This document shows, one piece after another, positions 45,888 through 59,000 of a stretch of DNA of 64,000 bases. Both the position numbers and the translations under genes were made by a program. Origin of the DNA: Boswellia sacra. Lineage: Eukaryota; Streptophyta; Magnoliopsida; Sapindales; Burseraceae. Numbering within the stretch: the first letter of the stretch is position 1; each line of letters opens with the position of its first letter. Below the pieces are notes generated by a model. It did not search any database, was not told the DNA's origin, and saw nothing but the letters and a program-made list of their open reading frames with translations. Location: positions 682,001-746,000 of the forward strand of contig SNVD02013728.1 of assembly GCA_013180625.2 (NCBI GenBank), in the 5' to 3' direction.

Positions 45888-47807
45888 TAATTAAGGTCTT
45901 TATCGCCCTAGAGTTTGCGAGTATTGAGTTGTGTGTTTTGTGTGTTTTGTGTGTTTTAGTTAATGCCTTTCGTCTTCAAATTGGACTATCGGGTACACGT
46001 GTAAGTCTATCACTTTAATATTAGTGTAAGTCTATCACTTTAATATTAATGTGAGAGGTGTGTGCATTATTAAATATTAATCTCGTTGATATCTAAGTTA
46101 AAAATTTCGGCCAGTTCAACTTGTAAGATTTAGACGGATAACGGTGTTCGTCAAACAGGAATATTATGCAACCTAATTTTAAATTCTAATTTTGTATTTC
46201 AATTGAGATGATGTGATAGTTGATATATCAATTTATATAAATCGTCAAATCATACATCTTTTAATTAATTAATTAATATTTATTTACATAAATTGATATG
46301 TCAACTGTTATCTCAATTAGGATACAAAATTAAAATACAAAGTTAAGACGTAAGACATTACTCATTGGTCAACCTCTTCTCTCAAGATGTTGAAGAGATT
46401 TTCATGGCTAACATGTGTTTCTATCCGCCGCATTATCTTAATAATGTGTAATAACATATATTATAAATAACATAATATATCTTAAAACTTATTTTAAAAT
46501 TATATATCTTAAATAACAACTAATATAAAAGTAAAATTATTACGTTATATTATATCACTCATTATATTATTACATCGTTAACTTAATAAGATATATCATT
46601 AAAATATAAAATTTAAGATATAATTTAAATAAATATAATTATTTTATATTAATGAAAATATATTATTGAAATACAAAATTTTAAGATAGACTTAAAATGA
46701 GTATCGTCATTCTATTTTAATTGAGATAAAATTTCTAGTTCGTGAGATACTGACACCACATAATCAATTAATCTTTGATGATGGGTCCCCTGGGAGGTTA
46801 ATATCCTTCCTTTCACTATATCAACAAAATAGTCTCAGACAATGGGTCCATCGGTCGGTTCATATCTTGTCCTTGACTATATCAATAAAATAATGTGAGA
46901 ATAAAGTTGTCTACGAAGCTTATCTTTATTCAAGTATACATGAAGAAAATGTTTTAATAGAGAGAACAAAAATAAGTTTTTAACCGTCCAAAAGATATGC
47001 CATCATAATAGAATAGAATTAACATTAACGATGATTTGCATTACAACCCAAATGTTATCGAAAAGGAGAATAGAGTTAGTGTATCACAAAAATCTACTTC
47101 GGCCACTTCTAGATACTTCTAATATTATAATTGAGTAAGCGTAAATTGCCATTTCTGTATTAGGTCTCTCGATTAGCTATTTATTTTTTAGCAATTGGAG
47201 CAAAGATGCGGGGGATAGCTGTGTTAATTCACAGTTAAACCCAAAATAAATGGATAACGACTTAACTAAACATATATGATGGAGACTTACATAAACCCAC
47301 GAACCCGGTAAGTTTTAATTTCCTCTACCATAAGTAATATATAAGCGACAATTAATCCTCCTAATAATGGATCACTTGACACGCATACCTCAATTGCAAC
47401 TAGCAAGTTTAGCCATCCAGAGCACAGGTATATATGCCTTTGGGACCTAGCCAGCCGCAGCAGCCACAGATCAAGCTGGGAAGTGGAGACACCACTTGCA
47501 AAGAAGTATTCAGACAAGTATGTTACGAAGAAAGCGAATATATTCATATAACTAGTCCAGTAGAAAGTTCAAGCATTCCTCCAGTCATTTAACTATATGA
47601 ATGATATGTACACCTAACTAATCAAAATCCCCAAAAGAAAAGAGAAGAAAACAAATGCTAGCCGAAGTCTACAGATTCAACCAATTTTGTCAAAATGTTT
47701 AAGCAATAACACTTGAGAGACACATGCTTGGTGTCTGCGTCAGCCTTGCTGTCCCTAATATCTTCAGATTAACTGCTCAATGTGCTGTCAGTAATCTTCT
47801 ATGGTCT
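45888..47807. other. Spacer after the MLP-like gene
   Basis: A (GTGTGTTTT)n stretch lies at about 45,930-45,957 and a 26-base tandem duplication at about 45,999-46,050. The hairpin element below follows. From 46,420 to 46,730 the DNA is extremely AT-rich. The rest up to the E2 gene stop shows no supported gene; a minus-strand frame of 86 codons at 47,287-47,547 has no family signature. Confidence 0.4.
46155..46365. mobile_element. Hairpin-forming MITE-like element
   Basis: The left arm AATTTTGTATTTCAATTGAGAT...ATAGTTGATATATCAATTTATATAAAT (about 46,185-46,248) is inversely repeated at about 46,287-46,343, with roughly 85% match. The loop is ATTAATTAATTAATATT. Similarity fades outward on both sides. 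Size and structure fit a small MITE; family and target duplication are not resolved. Confidence 0.6.
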
Positions 47808-50800
47808 TTAGCTGCAGGTCCGAAAGTTTTCACAATCTGTTGACCCGTTTTTAGTGAAGTTAGTAATGAGAATATTCATCAACTGACCTACTTTGAGTTT
47901 AAAATTGTCCGAGCTTCCCTTTTTACCAACTTCTGGGATTCCGTCTTTAACCACAACAGAGCCTACCACAGCACCTTCCTTATACGCTTTACAAGCCACC
48001 AGAATTTCACGAGCACGATTACGAAAATGATCAGCAACCAATTCTTCAAAGTGCTGCAAGCAAACTCAATAATTTAGATCACAGCATTCAGAAGCTAGAT
48101 ACATAGACATCTTTTACACCTGCATCCACTTATTGCAAACTCACAGAGATGTATGTATTGACTACCATAACTCAGCATAATAGAATAATCAACAAGTATA
48201 TCATTTGGTTGATTAAAATAGCAACAATTTCTTGGATAGTTTCTAAAAAATAATAAAAATTAAAAAAATAAAATAAAATAAACCCTGAAGTAACCTTTCC
48301 AAGTTCTGAAATACCAACAATTTGGGTTGACAAAAATCATTATCATTAATCCATTAAACTCAAAGTATTCTCAAGGAGAGACACTAAATTTGTGGTTTAC
48401 AAGTCATGCTGTATAGTTTTTAACAAACATAGGCTATAGTCAATAAAGGAGTCCCTCCAAGAACATGAAGTGATCCCCACCCCAACCCACAACATAAACA
48501 TTTCAAGGCAGCCACAAAATCGCAGTAAGAACACTTGCAGATTCAGCAATCACCAATGTGATCTGGACTTTGATCATACAGCAATGTAGATTAAGAATCA
48601 ATTGTCCTCAAGATAAATCAGCATTCAAAATTCAATTCATAAAAATCAGCATGCGACATATAAAACTGTGCATGCATATGGCACAAACAATTCATGGGCA
48701 TGGACAAACGTAAAAAATACCTATGCACGAAGTGCAGAGTCTTTCTGTAATACACGAATTATTTGTTCCAAATACAGCATGTTCATGTGCAACGTACTAA
48801 CAAAAATTAGTAAAAATTTATGGACATTACCAAGTATTATCTCTCCTCCAAGAATTGTTCCATGTCTCAAACTCGAAATAGAGACAGCCAAAAGGCCTGT
48901 GTTGGGCTGAACTCATAGAAGGCAATATACAAACTTCACAAGTTCAATTGCTTGGACAAAAATATGAACGACATTTCTACATTATTTCTAAAAATTGGCA
49001 TGATCATGCCTTACAAAGTCTTCACTAGATGCAGCTACGCTCACAGTTGAATTCTTAAACTTAGGTCAGCGTGAGACTAAGCCAGAGGAAGTCACAAGCC
49101 TGTAATGCTACCTTAAGGCTTAGGTTGCTCGTTAATTTATTTCTGAATTATAGCACAGTTGAATATTTAATTGACTTATTAATTCCATACTTACTAAGAC
49201 AACCTAGTAAGAGTTAATAAAGTTAAAACAGATCCACTAGAAATGCATAATTGAATACTTGGGGTAAAGCCACTACCTTTGTGTCAATATCAGCTCATAG
49301 TTCCCTTATCGTTTTAAGGAGTTTCACCCATAAAAGGAAACCAAATACCCAAAAGGTAAACAAGTAAACAAATCATAGAATCATTTGAAAACATAATGAA
49401 CGGACCTATAAGGGGAAAAAAATATTGACAGAAATGAACTTGACAGCTCAAACATCAGCACAAGATAAACAGAGTAAATTAGTCACATAATTGTGCAGAC
49501 ATCATACCTTAGGTGGTTTTCTTAGTGTGTACATCATTGTCTTCAAGGATAATATAAATACTTCCTCATTATAATCCCTCGACCTCCTCTCCCCATCTTC
49601 CCCAACATATGATTTTTCATAACCAGGTTCATTAAAGAAGGGTTTTTCATTCAGAATCAAAGCTTGTATGGAGACCAGAACTTGTAGCATGGTCGAATTT
49701 TTTTTACTCCACATCTCAGTTGCTTTACCACTCCAGGTACCCAAAAGACTGAGGCAGACCTTCCCACATTCATATAAATTTGGATTTAATCGAAGACCAC
49801 CTGAATAGTAATAAACCATCTGGAAGAAGAAATTCCTGAATTAGATTGCACACAATGGAAGATGGAATGTTGAGGACACTAGCAGAAAATACATACCGGT
49901 GGTTCATTTGGATAGCTAGGAGGGAAGAGACAATCAAAGACAAAAAGGCCATCATGATAGGGTGTACCTGAAGGGCCTATCATAACAGCCCTCAAAAGTT
50001 CCATCCTTGATTCATTAACTCTAACAAATATTGTGTCTGTTCAATTAAAGGAAGGAGAAATGAGTCATCTGTGTGGCACCCTATGATATAATAAGTCCTC
50101 TAACCACATTATAGTAAGATAAGATTATTTTTCTAAACAGAAAAGACGGTCAAAATCACGTGCATTTATGTATTTTATATGCATAACAGCTAAACGACGT
50201 CTATGTTTTGCAGAAATCTGTTTATGGTTGTTTGAAATATAACCTTTAATAACATAATGATTCTTTCAGATTCCTTTAATGAACAGATAAAAGAACCCAA
50301 TCTAAACACAAAAGCTTGGTAAACAAAAGAAACTCACCAGGTAAGCCCCTTTCCAAAATCTTCCATTCGTCCTGAATTTTCTTTGCCCAATTCTTTGGTG
50401 GCTGGAGAAAAAGACCAGAAGACCAGTTAATATGATGCTCTGCCTATCATATACATAATAACACACACACACACACACACACAGAGCATTTTGCAGTCTG
50501 GAAGACATTAATTTTGCTTTGATCCAGACTTATGATCTCAGATGTTCTTTCAGAATATATAAAAATTACTAATAAAGAAGAGGTTTATTGATTAACAAGA
50601 ACAGGTCTGGGCAAGTAGTTAGAAATTCTTCATATCTCCTGCTCAAACCCACCAACAAGAGGCTGTCCAACTGCTAAGATCTAAAATCAGGATGAAATAA
50701 TATATTAGAGCATCCAGACACTGGAAAGGCAGATTCAACTCACAGGCTCATCCCCTAGAAAGCCCATGCGGCTGTAGTGGTGGTCAGAAAAATCAGCCAC

Positions 50801-51736
50801 AGTATCAAATTGCTTAAAGTGCGGGGATTTCGGCATTACTTCGATTTCTCCACTTTCTCTTGACTCTTCAGCTACTGTTGAAGAGGAAGAGGAAGCTACC
50901 TTGCTTTTGCTTTTGCTTTCTACCAGATTGCTCTTGCACTCAGTCACAGAAGGATCTGAAACAGAAGTCCTTGCGGTGGAAGTTCCATGTTGATGTTGAC
51001 CAGGAGCAAGGTCCTTCAACCAAGGAAGTGAGGCCTCTACCCCAGGAGGAAGATCTACATTATCAAAACAGGACTGCATATCTATACAACCATCTTCATC
51101 CTCACATATAAAATTATCCATGTAATCATAATCAGAATTATCATCAACACACTCATCACAATCATCATCATCCTCGTTCACATCCTCATCCTCATCCTCA
51201 TCAACATCATGAACCGAGAGCTCCGAATTAGAACTATTGATGTTACTGGAAAGAATTGATCCTGTGGTGGAACTATTCCCAGGCTCACCGGCTGACACAT
51301 CCTAGAAACAACAAACACATTCAACTAAAGAAAAGCAATCTATTTGCAATTACTAACGAACTCTGACTACATGCATGCATGCATACATACAAACATACCT
51401 TATCATGATTTTGCCATGTCTCATCATAACCTATTTTCGTCTTTCCTTTGCTATCCATATCAAGCATAACAACCTACACAAAAAGATTGCTTTCTCATCA
51501 CGAAGCAAAATTCCAGTAAAATAAATAAATAAATAAACTCCGCATAATTATAACTACGATCAAATCCATAAGTAGCAAAGTAACAGTTACGATTTAATCA
51601 ATAAATTCAAGATTCAAGATTAATCCAAACACATATTAAAAACTTATTATTATTTTGTCGTTAGAATGATGATCAAAGTCACCTCGTTTTGCTGGAGTTT
51701 CTGTGAGATTGAATTCTGCTCTGTATCAATATCCAT
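47808..51736 (-). CDS. E2 ubiquitin-conjugating enzyme (UBC25/UBC26 class)
   Basis: Seven exons on the minus strand: 51,736-51,683; 51,473-51,399; 51,301-50,744; 50,401-50,338; 50,036-49,897; 49,819-49,508; 48,053-47,808. All are in phase, giving 482 residues. The first 200 residues are a disordered, highly acidic region (runs of Asp/Glu around VDEDEDEDVNEDDDD), then a PPGVEASLPWLKDL motif and Ser-rich stretches. The UBC fold begins near PPKNWAKKIQDEW (about residue 230). It contains GPSGTPYHDGLFVFD, FPPSYPNEPP and the active-site CGKVCLSLLGTW, with catalytic Cys319. A C-terminal extension of about 100 residues follows. Large E2 enzymes of this PHO2-related group (UBC23-26) carry such extensions. 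The enzyme should accept ubiquitin from E1; substrates are unknown. It is not PHO2 itself, which is about twice as long. Confidence 0.92.
50460..50482. repeat. (AC)n microsatellite in an intron of the E2 gene
   Basis: About eleven AC units on the plus strand, within the intron between exons 3 and 4 of the E2 gene. It is likely length-variable between individuals. Confidence 0.9.
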
Positions 51737-53823
51737 GCTGATATGCTATTGTCACAAAATTTAAAATTTCAACCATAAACAAATTATTCAAAAATAAATA
51801 AATAATGATAATGATAATAATAATAAAAAGAGAAAGTGTACGGAGTGCTATGAACGAATGATCACAGTGATCATTAGGTTAGAACAATAATCAAAGGAGG
51901 AAAAAACAATGAAGAATGATCAAAACCCGAAATATCCGAAATATCGCTCTGATTCTTCGTGATTCCAAGAGACTTTGGGTGTAGGAGTGTGAGTGAGTGA
52001 TTTATGAGATAGACTATTGGCGCCCTGTTGGGTAAGCCCTTTCTCTCTCTCAGCTCTTATCGTACGCAGGAAGGAAACAACTGAGCGCTTATCCTCTGCA
52101 TTCTGTTCCATTGTAACTCACAACGTGTCAGGCTATTAAGGTTTCTTTTTTTTCAGTTTAAATTATTTATTTATGATTATTATTTTTGTTTTCATTTTTA
52201 TAAAATAGTAACATGAGATCATCTGCATAATTTCTTTTTTTTTATGTTATTAACTAAGTAATCATGTTCTAATTTTATAGACAAAATCTAATATTATAAG
52301 AAATCCTAACATTTAAAAAGAAAGTCTGTGATATATTTCTGTTGATGAAAATTATCAATGCATAAGTCAATCTGGGTCAACAAAGAAAAGTAAAAATATT
52401 TTTTGACTTGCCGTTCACATGCATGAGTAGGGGGTGTAGGGTGGGGCTGAGCGTAGAGGAGAATAGCCAAAGGATTTGGTAGTTTCGGTTCAAGTGCGCG
52501 GGGATAAAGTGCAGACCTCCAAGAAGTCTTTTCTCAGACTTTAGATTTGGTTTGTTTCTATGGTTTTTCTTTGTCATTTACTGGAAACAACATTGACTTG
52601 TGGCTGCACTCACCCTTCTATAGACTCCACATGTCTTCGATCACGGCCGTCGATTCTGAGTCTCCGACTTTTACTTGCGTGTTCTTCAACATTTTTGTTC
52701 CAATTAACATATTTTTCCTATGTGGTACTGATACTTTATAATATATAAATTGATATCAACAATAATAAGAATATTAGCTTTATTTTTTTTTCTATGTATT
52801 GAAAGATTTACTATAGTGATATTCATGGCCACCAATGAATATTTCTACTATCAATTATTGAGATCCACTGCAATTATCATTTGAAAGTGTAGATCAATTA
52901 AGTTGAAGGGTAATGGGTCCGGGTCTTTGATATGATTATTTATCGTGCCCCTCTTTTCAATACGATGACCCTACTTATCATCAAAAGGAATTTCGATAAT
53001 CTGTAGATGCTGTTTGAACTCTAATTTTACTTATGTACAAACCAGTATTATTATATTAGGATTTGGGACCCTTTATGATATTCATTTATTTAATTATGTG
53101 CAAAGTTATTTACATTAATGACAAGGTAATTAACTTTGATTAACTTTGCCACTACTTAGCAAATTGCTAAAATAGTTACTGATTAATAATTACTGATTAA
53201 GGGTAATTAACTTTGCCCTGAACAACTCTATCATTGATTATATAATTTTTTTAATAAAATATCTTAATAAGTTTTTGTTATAAATTAATACAATTTGTTG
53301 TTGCACCCAGCACAATCTAGTTTTTGTATGGTTTCATAATCATTTAATATGACATAATGTATTGCTAATACAATATAATATTATACTTATTATACAATGT
53401 CACGTACCAAAATATCCCAATATCATTGAGCAAAGTGAAAATGATAAATATTTTAATACATGATAAGGTAACTACATGTCCGATAATAATATACAATCTT
53501 AAATTACATAGGGTGGTTATCTATGTTATGTCATTTTAGATTTTATAGAGCAGCTATGTATGTGGTAATGTATTATTATGGTTCCTAGAACAATACTATT
53601 TTTATCAAATTGGCTAAACGGTTTTGTTGCGTTTAATTTTCCACTCAAGATTATTAAATTAAAAAGTATACTTTGTTTTAAATGTATTAATCTTTTTAAA
53701 TTTGTAATAAAGTTGACAATGACTAATACTTTAAAAAGAGTGTGAGATGGACATTAGACAGGTACTATCACCATTTATTTAGGTAACGATAAAATTTATA
53801 TTAAATATGAAGTAACATCCAGA
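51737..53823. other. Upstream region of the E2 gene and AT-rich spacer
   Basis: The first 400 bases probably hold the E2 leader and promoter, perhaps with a leader intron. A minus-strand ATG frame starting at 52,111 does not join the E2 frame by an obvious splice. From 52,140 on the sequence is AT-rich without a recognised gene. Confidence 0.4.
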
Positions 53824-54559
53824 GGTGTGTTTGGTGTAAAGTATGTGATATTATATTGAATTAAATTACATGAGATGAGATTGAGTAAATTATATATTAT
53901 GTTTAGTTTGTTACTTAATTGGATAAATATTGAATATCGAGCAACACCATGTTTGATGGAATATTTGATAAACAAGAATTGGAAAAAGGATAAAATATTT
54001 AAAATAAATATATATTTAAAATTATTATTTAGATTTATTTATCTTAAAATATTTTTTATAAATTTATTTGCATCTAATTAATTATTAAATATTATAAATA
54101 TTAAGTAATTAATAGTTAATTTAAAAACCATTTAATTATTTAAATATTTTTTTATTTTATTTAAATAGTATAATTAAATAATTTATAAAATTATAGTTAG
54201 GAAAGACTGTCACGCAGAAATATGGGTTTGTTCTTTCATGAATTCAGTATTTTTATATTCAATTGAATTTAAAAATATGTGATTGATTTTGAATTATTTT
54301 AAAATTTAAAAAATATACGTGAATGAGATTGAATATAAATTATATTAAAAAAATGTAACATAAAAAATAAGAGTTAGATTAAAAAAAGAACGAGGCGATA
54401 ATAACCAATTTGCGCCTCTTTCCTTTCTCGTGCCTCGCCAAACCGGGGGTGGGGGGGTGGGGGGGGGGGGAAGGTGGGTTATGTTTGGTGGAAAAAATGC
54501 AGTGCTCTTACGCTCCGAATTGTGTCCTGTACCATGCGGTTGCAAAACCAAACGCGCCC
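53824..54559. mobile_element. Possible second PIF/Harbinger-like element
   Basis: The left end GGTGTGTTTGGTGTAA and the reverse complement of the right end GGGCGCGTTTGGTTTTG form a short inverted repeat, similar to the ends of the element at 2,989-4,158. The flanking trinucleotides (AGA and TTA) do not match, so the target duplication is lost or the ends are misplaced. The interior is AT-rich except for a long G run. Confidence 0.35.
54445..54470 (+). repeat. Long G-run, potential G-quadruplex
   Basis: Twenty-six bases consisting of G tracts of 5, 7 and 12 separated by single T residues, followed by AAGGTGGG. It lies about 390 bases upstream of the ATG at 54,836, on the coding strand of that gene. 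Confidence 0.85.
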
Positions 54560-54686
54560 TTAAAGCTTATTCGGTTCGGTGTTTACAAATTTTTAGAGAG
54601 GTGACGTGGCATCTTAACTCTTGATTAGTGAGCATCCAATGTCCAATAATGACTAAACGTTACAAAATCCATGGCGCCAAGTTTTA

Positions 54687-54724
54687 CCGCCAAATCTTCC
54701 CGCCAATCCATCCCCTTATATAAA
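54687..54724 (+). promoter_or_regulatory. Two E2F-type sites and a TATA box
   Basis: CCGCCAAA (54,687-54,694) and CCGCCAAT (54,700-54,707) each match the E2F consensus WTTSSCSS on the minus strand. TATATAAA follows at 54,717-54,724, about 110 bases before the start codon at 54,836. Spacing and order are those of a core promoter of a plant cell-cycle gene. Binding is inferred. Confidence 0.6.
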
Positions 54725-54835
54725 CCGGCCACAACCACCATCACCTTCAAAACCCAAATTTCTCATTTTGCGCAGACCATCTTTTCGTTGAAATTCTCCA
54801 CCGAAGCCAAAAAAATTGATAAATCCAAATCAGCC

Positions 54836-55468
54836 ATGGTAGTTCCTTTGGGGCCAGGAAAGTTCTATGGCAGCAGTCTTCCACGGCCTCGCATCTACAC
54901 CGACACCAAGCTCAACCCGGAGCGGGTAGATCCGCCGCTTCCTGTCATGGATCCGCTCCTCTCATGGGCCAACGAGGCCCATTGGTCCATGGGTGGCCTC
55001 AGCTTCACGCGCCTCCGTCTTCAGGGTCGCATAGAGGGCTCCATCACCAAACTCCGCAAAGAGCGTGAGAAGTTCCTCAAAACACAAACCCCACATGACT
55101 CCAAAGACTCCGTCGCTCTCAGCGCCGATAACAAGAAAAGGGGTAGCTCTGTTTCACCTCCGCCAGCTCCCGTGGCCGTGAAGAGGAGGAGATTCTTGGC
55201 CCTTAGTGATGAAGATGAAGACGAGGAAGAAGAAGTTAGGGAGAAAGTGAAGGCAAGTTATAAAAGGAAGTTGGTGAGTGATTTTGACAAAGTGGCAAGG
55301 AATGATGATCTGGTGGGCGTGAGGACTAGGAGTAAGGGATTGAAGGCAGAGAGTTCGATTCGTAATGAAGTTGAGGAATCAGCGTCTCGTAAGAGTAACA
55401 AGAAGGTTAAGAGCGGGAAAGCTGAGATCAGGACTTCCCCAAGATTGGCAAAGCGTGGATCAAAATAG
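54836..55468 (+). CDS. Small basic plant-specific protein, likely nuclear
   Basis: A single exon encodes 210 residues from the ATG at 54,836. An ATG at 54,671 is in the same frame, but the stretch between contains a TATA box and E2F sites and reads like promoter DNA, so I prefer the inner start. The N-terminus MVVPLGPGKFYGSSLPRPRI and the block DPLLSWANEAHWSMGGLSF are conserved in plant proteins of unknown function, as I remember them. A central acidic run (about 122-131, DEDEDEEEEV) is followed by Lys/Arg-rich stretches (KRRR, SNKKVKSGK) that could act as nuclear localisation signals. The tail ends RTSPRLAKRGSK. No catalytic domain can be seen. Promoter and composition suggest a nuclear protein made during S phase; a cytoskeletal role cannot be excluded. 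Confidence 0.8.
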   Translation: MVVPLGPGKFYGSSLPRPRIYTDTKLNPERVDPPLPVMDPLLSWANEAHWSMGGLSFTRLRLQGRIEGSITKLRKEREKFLKTQTPHDSKDSVALSADNKKRGSSVSPPPAPVAVKRRRFLALSDEDEDEEEEVREKVKASYKRKLVSDFDKVARNDDLVGVRTRSKGLKAESSIRNEVEESASRKSNKKVKSGKAEIRTSPRLAKRGSK

Positions 55469-56012
55469 ATATTTAGTCTTTAATATTTACATAGTGTCTT
55501 TGTTTGTATCTTTCTCTTAGGTGTTATGTATGCAGTTAGCTCTTTCTAGTTTAATGGTTGGAAATGTAAAATTTGAAGTGAATTTTATGCTTATGAGAAT
55601 GCAAGCTTCAAGACAAACAGAACCAAATGGAGAGTTAGCACTGCTAATGTGTTTTCTTCTCCTGAAAATCATTCCATGGATAAAATTGATTACAGGGAAA
55701 ATGAATTTCTCAACTGATTGATATGTATTTGGGGCTTCAATCAATACTCTTCTTTTGAGAAGCTCCAAATGCCATCATAATTTATAAACAGGGAAAATCA
55801 TTTTTTTCGTGGACTAGCAATACAACAATATTTGTTATATACCCACATCTAATTTCACTCAACTGAACTAATAATTTGTATATAGTCTTGAAGAATATAT
55901 AGTACAGAAACGCTAAGCCCGCAGCATCTCTCCCTTGCTAGATCAAACCAAGAAAGTAAAGCAATACCCTTCTTTGAAAGTTATAGAACAAATGATAACG
56001 GGTACTAAGCTT
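55469..56012. other. Convergent 3' region
   Basis: This gap separates two genes that point at each other and should carry both 3' UTRs. Short frames on either strand are not supported. No terminator-like or repeat structure stands out. Confidence 0.5.
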
Positions 56013-59000
56013 TCACTGTCTTAATAAACACAGTTCTTTCAAATTTCCATTAGGTCCCATTTTCTGGATTCTGGCCAATCTGCAAGACAGCTCAATTATC
56101 AGCTTGTATGTGGATGGCCTTTCCCATGGGACGATCCCAAAATCATCATTATAGTCTTCCATTCCTTCAACAAATAATTGCCAGATTAAAGCCCCAGCTC
56201 CAGACTTGTTTCTCTTTGCAGATTTATAGATAGTATCATAAATCAGTCTGTAAAGCTTGTCTCGCTGAGATGGTTCAAAGTCCTTGTTCAGGTTTGACAA
56301 TCCAAATTCCGTGAACATGATAGGCTTCTTCAGTTCTTTGTCACCATCTTCAATGTGAGAAAGCATCCACTTGGAGACAAATTTCAGGTTGTCTTCAAAT
56401 GTGTGATCATGAAACCTTCCAAAAATAACAAGGGTAAACTTAATATTTACATGTACACTGAAGAAAATAATAGTGAACCTATTTAGAAATATCGTTAGTG
56501 ATTAGCAGATGTATAAGTTGCCTTGATGCCAGGTAGAAAACAGACCCCAATGGAACTGAAACACTTTTTGACAGGAATTCGAATCACAAAATGAAACATA
56601 CCAAATACTCGTAAGATTTCCAGCAAAGTTCATATCTTCGCTATTTTCATCTTTTTAGTTTAGGTAACACTTTCTAATGGTTGGTTTTCCTAATTTTAAT
56701 TGAAAAAAATGATGCTTACCAATGATCAGGGTAGATGTGAACAGAGGCAAAATCAATATTTGCAATCTCAGAGTTGCGAACAAAATCAGAACCAAGGTCA
56801 GAAGCCCATGCTTCTGGGTTAACACTGAATCTCTTGGGGTTCTTTGGACCATAGAATCCTTCGAGGCCCACAGTCAGAAGATGGTTCTTGTCGATTGATT
56901 TCACAAAAGCTGACATGTCTTCTATCCAATCCTGCAGTTTTATGCCATACAATTAGTTCATACTCGGATACAAAAGAATATTTTAAGTAGAAAAGCAACT
57001 CTTCTCACGTATGAAAAAAATCGACAGTCCCCTCCTAAAAGAAAACACAGGTTTCAAAAGGATCCTTATTGAAGTTGTGTTAACCTCAAACAATTCACCG
57101 CTTCAAGTTCTTTAGAAATGACTGGTTCACTAACAGAAAACTTATCTAAGGTTGAGTATAACAGAGAAATAAAAAGAGAAAAGAATTTATAACTTACTTG
57201 AAGAGTGTCACCTGAAGGATCAGACATGCAACGAGGTTCATTCATCAACTCCCATGCAAAGATGGTTGGGTCGTCCCGATATTCAATTCCTGTGACGGTG
57301 TTCTTTCTTGTGAGCACAGTCTGGAAAAAGAAAATAATTGTTAGGTTAAAACTTTATGGCATTATCAGATTAAATATACAATAATATTTCAATAATTCCT
57401 GCAAGAAGGAATCATTAAATTGACTGGATAGAAGACCACAATACTTATATTGGAAAATGAAACAGCTAGCAGGAGATGCTATATGGATTGACATAGCAGA
57501 TAAAAAGCATTTTAAATAAAGTTTCTTAATATATGCTTTGCATTAAGGGAAAAAAAGATACGTGCAAAAGTAGAGATGCCAATTTGTTTCTTGGAGCTGT
57601 GGTCTCAACTTATGCAGATATTTCACCAGTGTAAAATTGCAACGACAAATGTACATGCCCCATTGATAAACACTGACAAATTTTAAAAAAGAAATAGAGA
57701 GAGGGAGAGATTTGCATCTTGATCATCTTGCTCTTCCTTTTTCCATGGAATCATTCATGAGATTCTAACAAGATTTGCGAAACTTCTGCTTTCTGGCTGT
57801 CAAGACCTACGACACTGTTTTCTTTATTCCAAGCTATTCCTTGTATCAAGAATCCCTAAATCCTAACTTTGCTACCATGCCAACCAAAGACTTCTACATG
57901 CATTCCATAAAGTAACAATTTTGTATGTGCCATTCAATTATGATCTGAAATCTTGTACTGGTATCAATGATGCTTCTACAAGGATGCAAAATCAAAAACC
58001 ATTTCTGTCTAAAATTTGAGGGACTGTTAGGTAATTACATCCTAAGGCTTACGTAAGAAAGACCAGTTATCATACTTAATTTGTTCTTTCTCTAGTATAG
58101 ATATATCAACAATTGTAAATGTTAGTGTTGAACACGGAATTGGTGGAAGGTTTTCCACTTTCCATGATCATGATATTTCCACCAGTGGTCAACTTTTGAA
58201 ACCAAAATTGATGGTTTGTGTCCAGCAATAAGAAGTAATTTTGAGGGTTTAATTGCATGAAGGAGTAAATTATAAGGGCTTTCCATAGCTGGATTTTTAT
58301 GAACCATGATCTAATAAAGTTATTTCATGATCACAAATCTAGCAGGTAGATCTGCTTTTTTTCATATCCACACGAGGACTGATTTTTTATAAACATGGGG
58401 TACCATCAGTATAATTGATTAGGTGTATACTAGAATCTAGGCACGTCCCTCATGTGAGTAGCATGATGAACAAAAAATGTTTCCATTATCTAACCTCAGA
58501 GAAGATATAAATTTTGAAAACCAGATAGCCAGATACCTTAACATAATTCCTGAAATAGTGGCGTATGGATGGATCAAAGAAGAAAGAATCATTAGAGGAG
58601 CTCAAACCAATGCCTTCTTGCCACGCCCACTTAACATACTGAGTCTTCCCACCATAGGCTTGCAAGTTATTGACTAAGCTGAGCAAAAGCCTTACTCCAT
58701 GTTTTCTCGCTTCAGCAATGACAAGATCTAAGGCCTGCAGACAAATAAATGTTTAAGCAAAGAATAACAAATGAAAAATATAAGAAACCTTTCAGGCATT
58801 CTTTGTTGGTGATAGTGTGGCAGCTTGAAAAACGAGTGGGCTGCCATTAAATGGTTATAACAAGAAAAATCTTCAAAAGTTAATTGAGGATTTCGACTGA
58901 GTTTCAAGTTTATCTCTTCATGTTGAGTGCATCTCTCCTCTGGGCATGCCGCCCTAATTGACAAGCTAATTGACAATCACTGACATATATCTCAAGCTAA

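Noticed and set aside
47287..47547. Minus-strand frame downstream of the E2 gene
   Set aside because: Hydrophobic but without a matching family or splice partner; not supported as an exon.
54671..54835. Longer N-terminus for the basic protein
   Set aside because: The segment contains E2F-type sites and a TATA box and does not read like conserved protein, so I used the ATG at 54,836.
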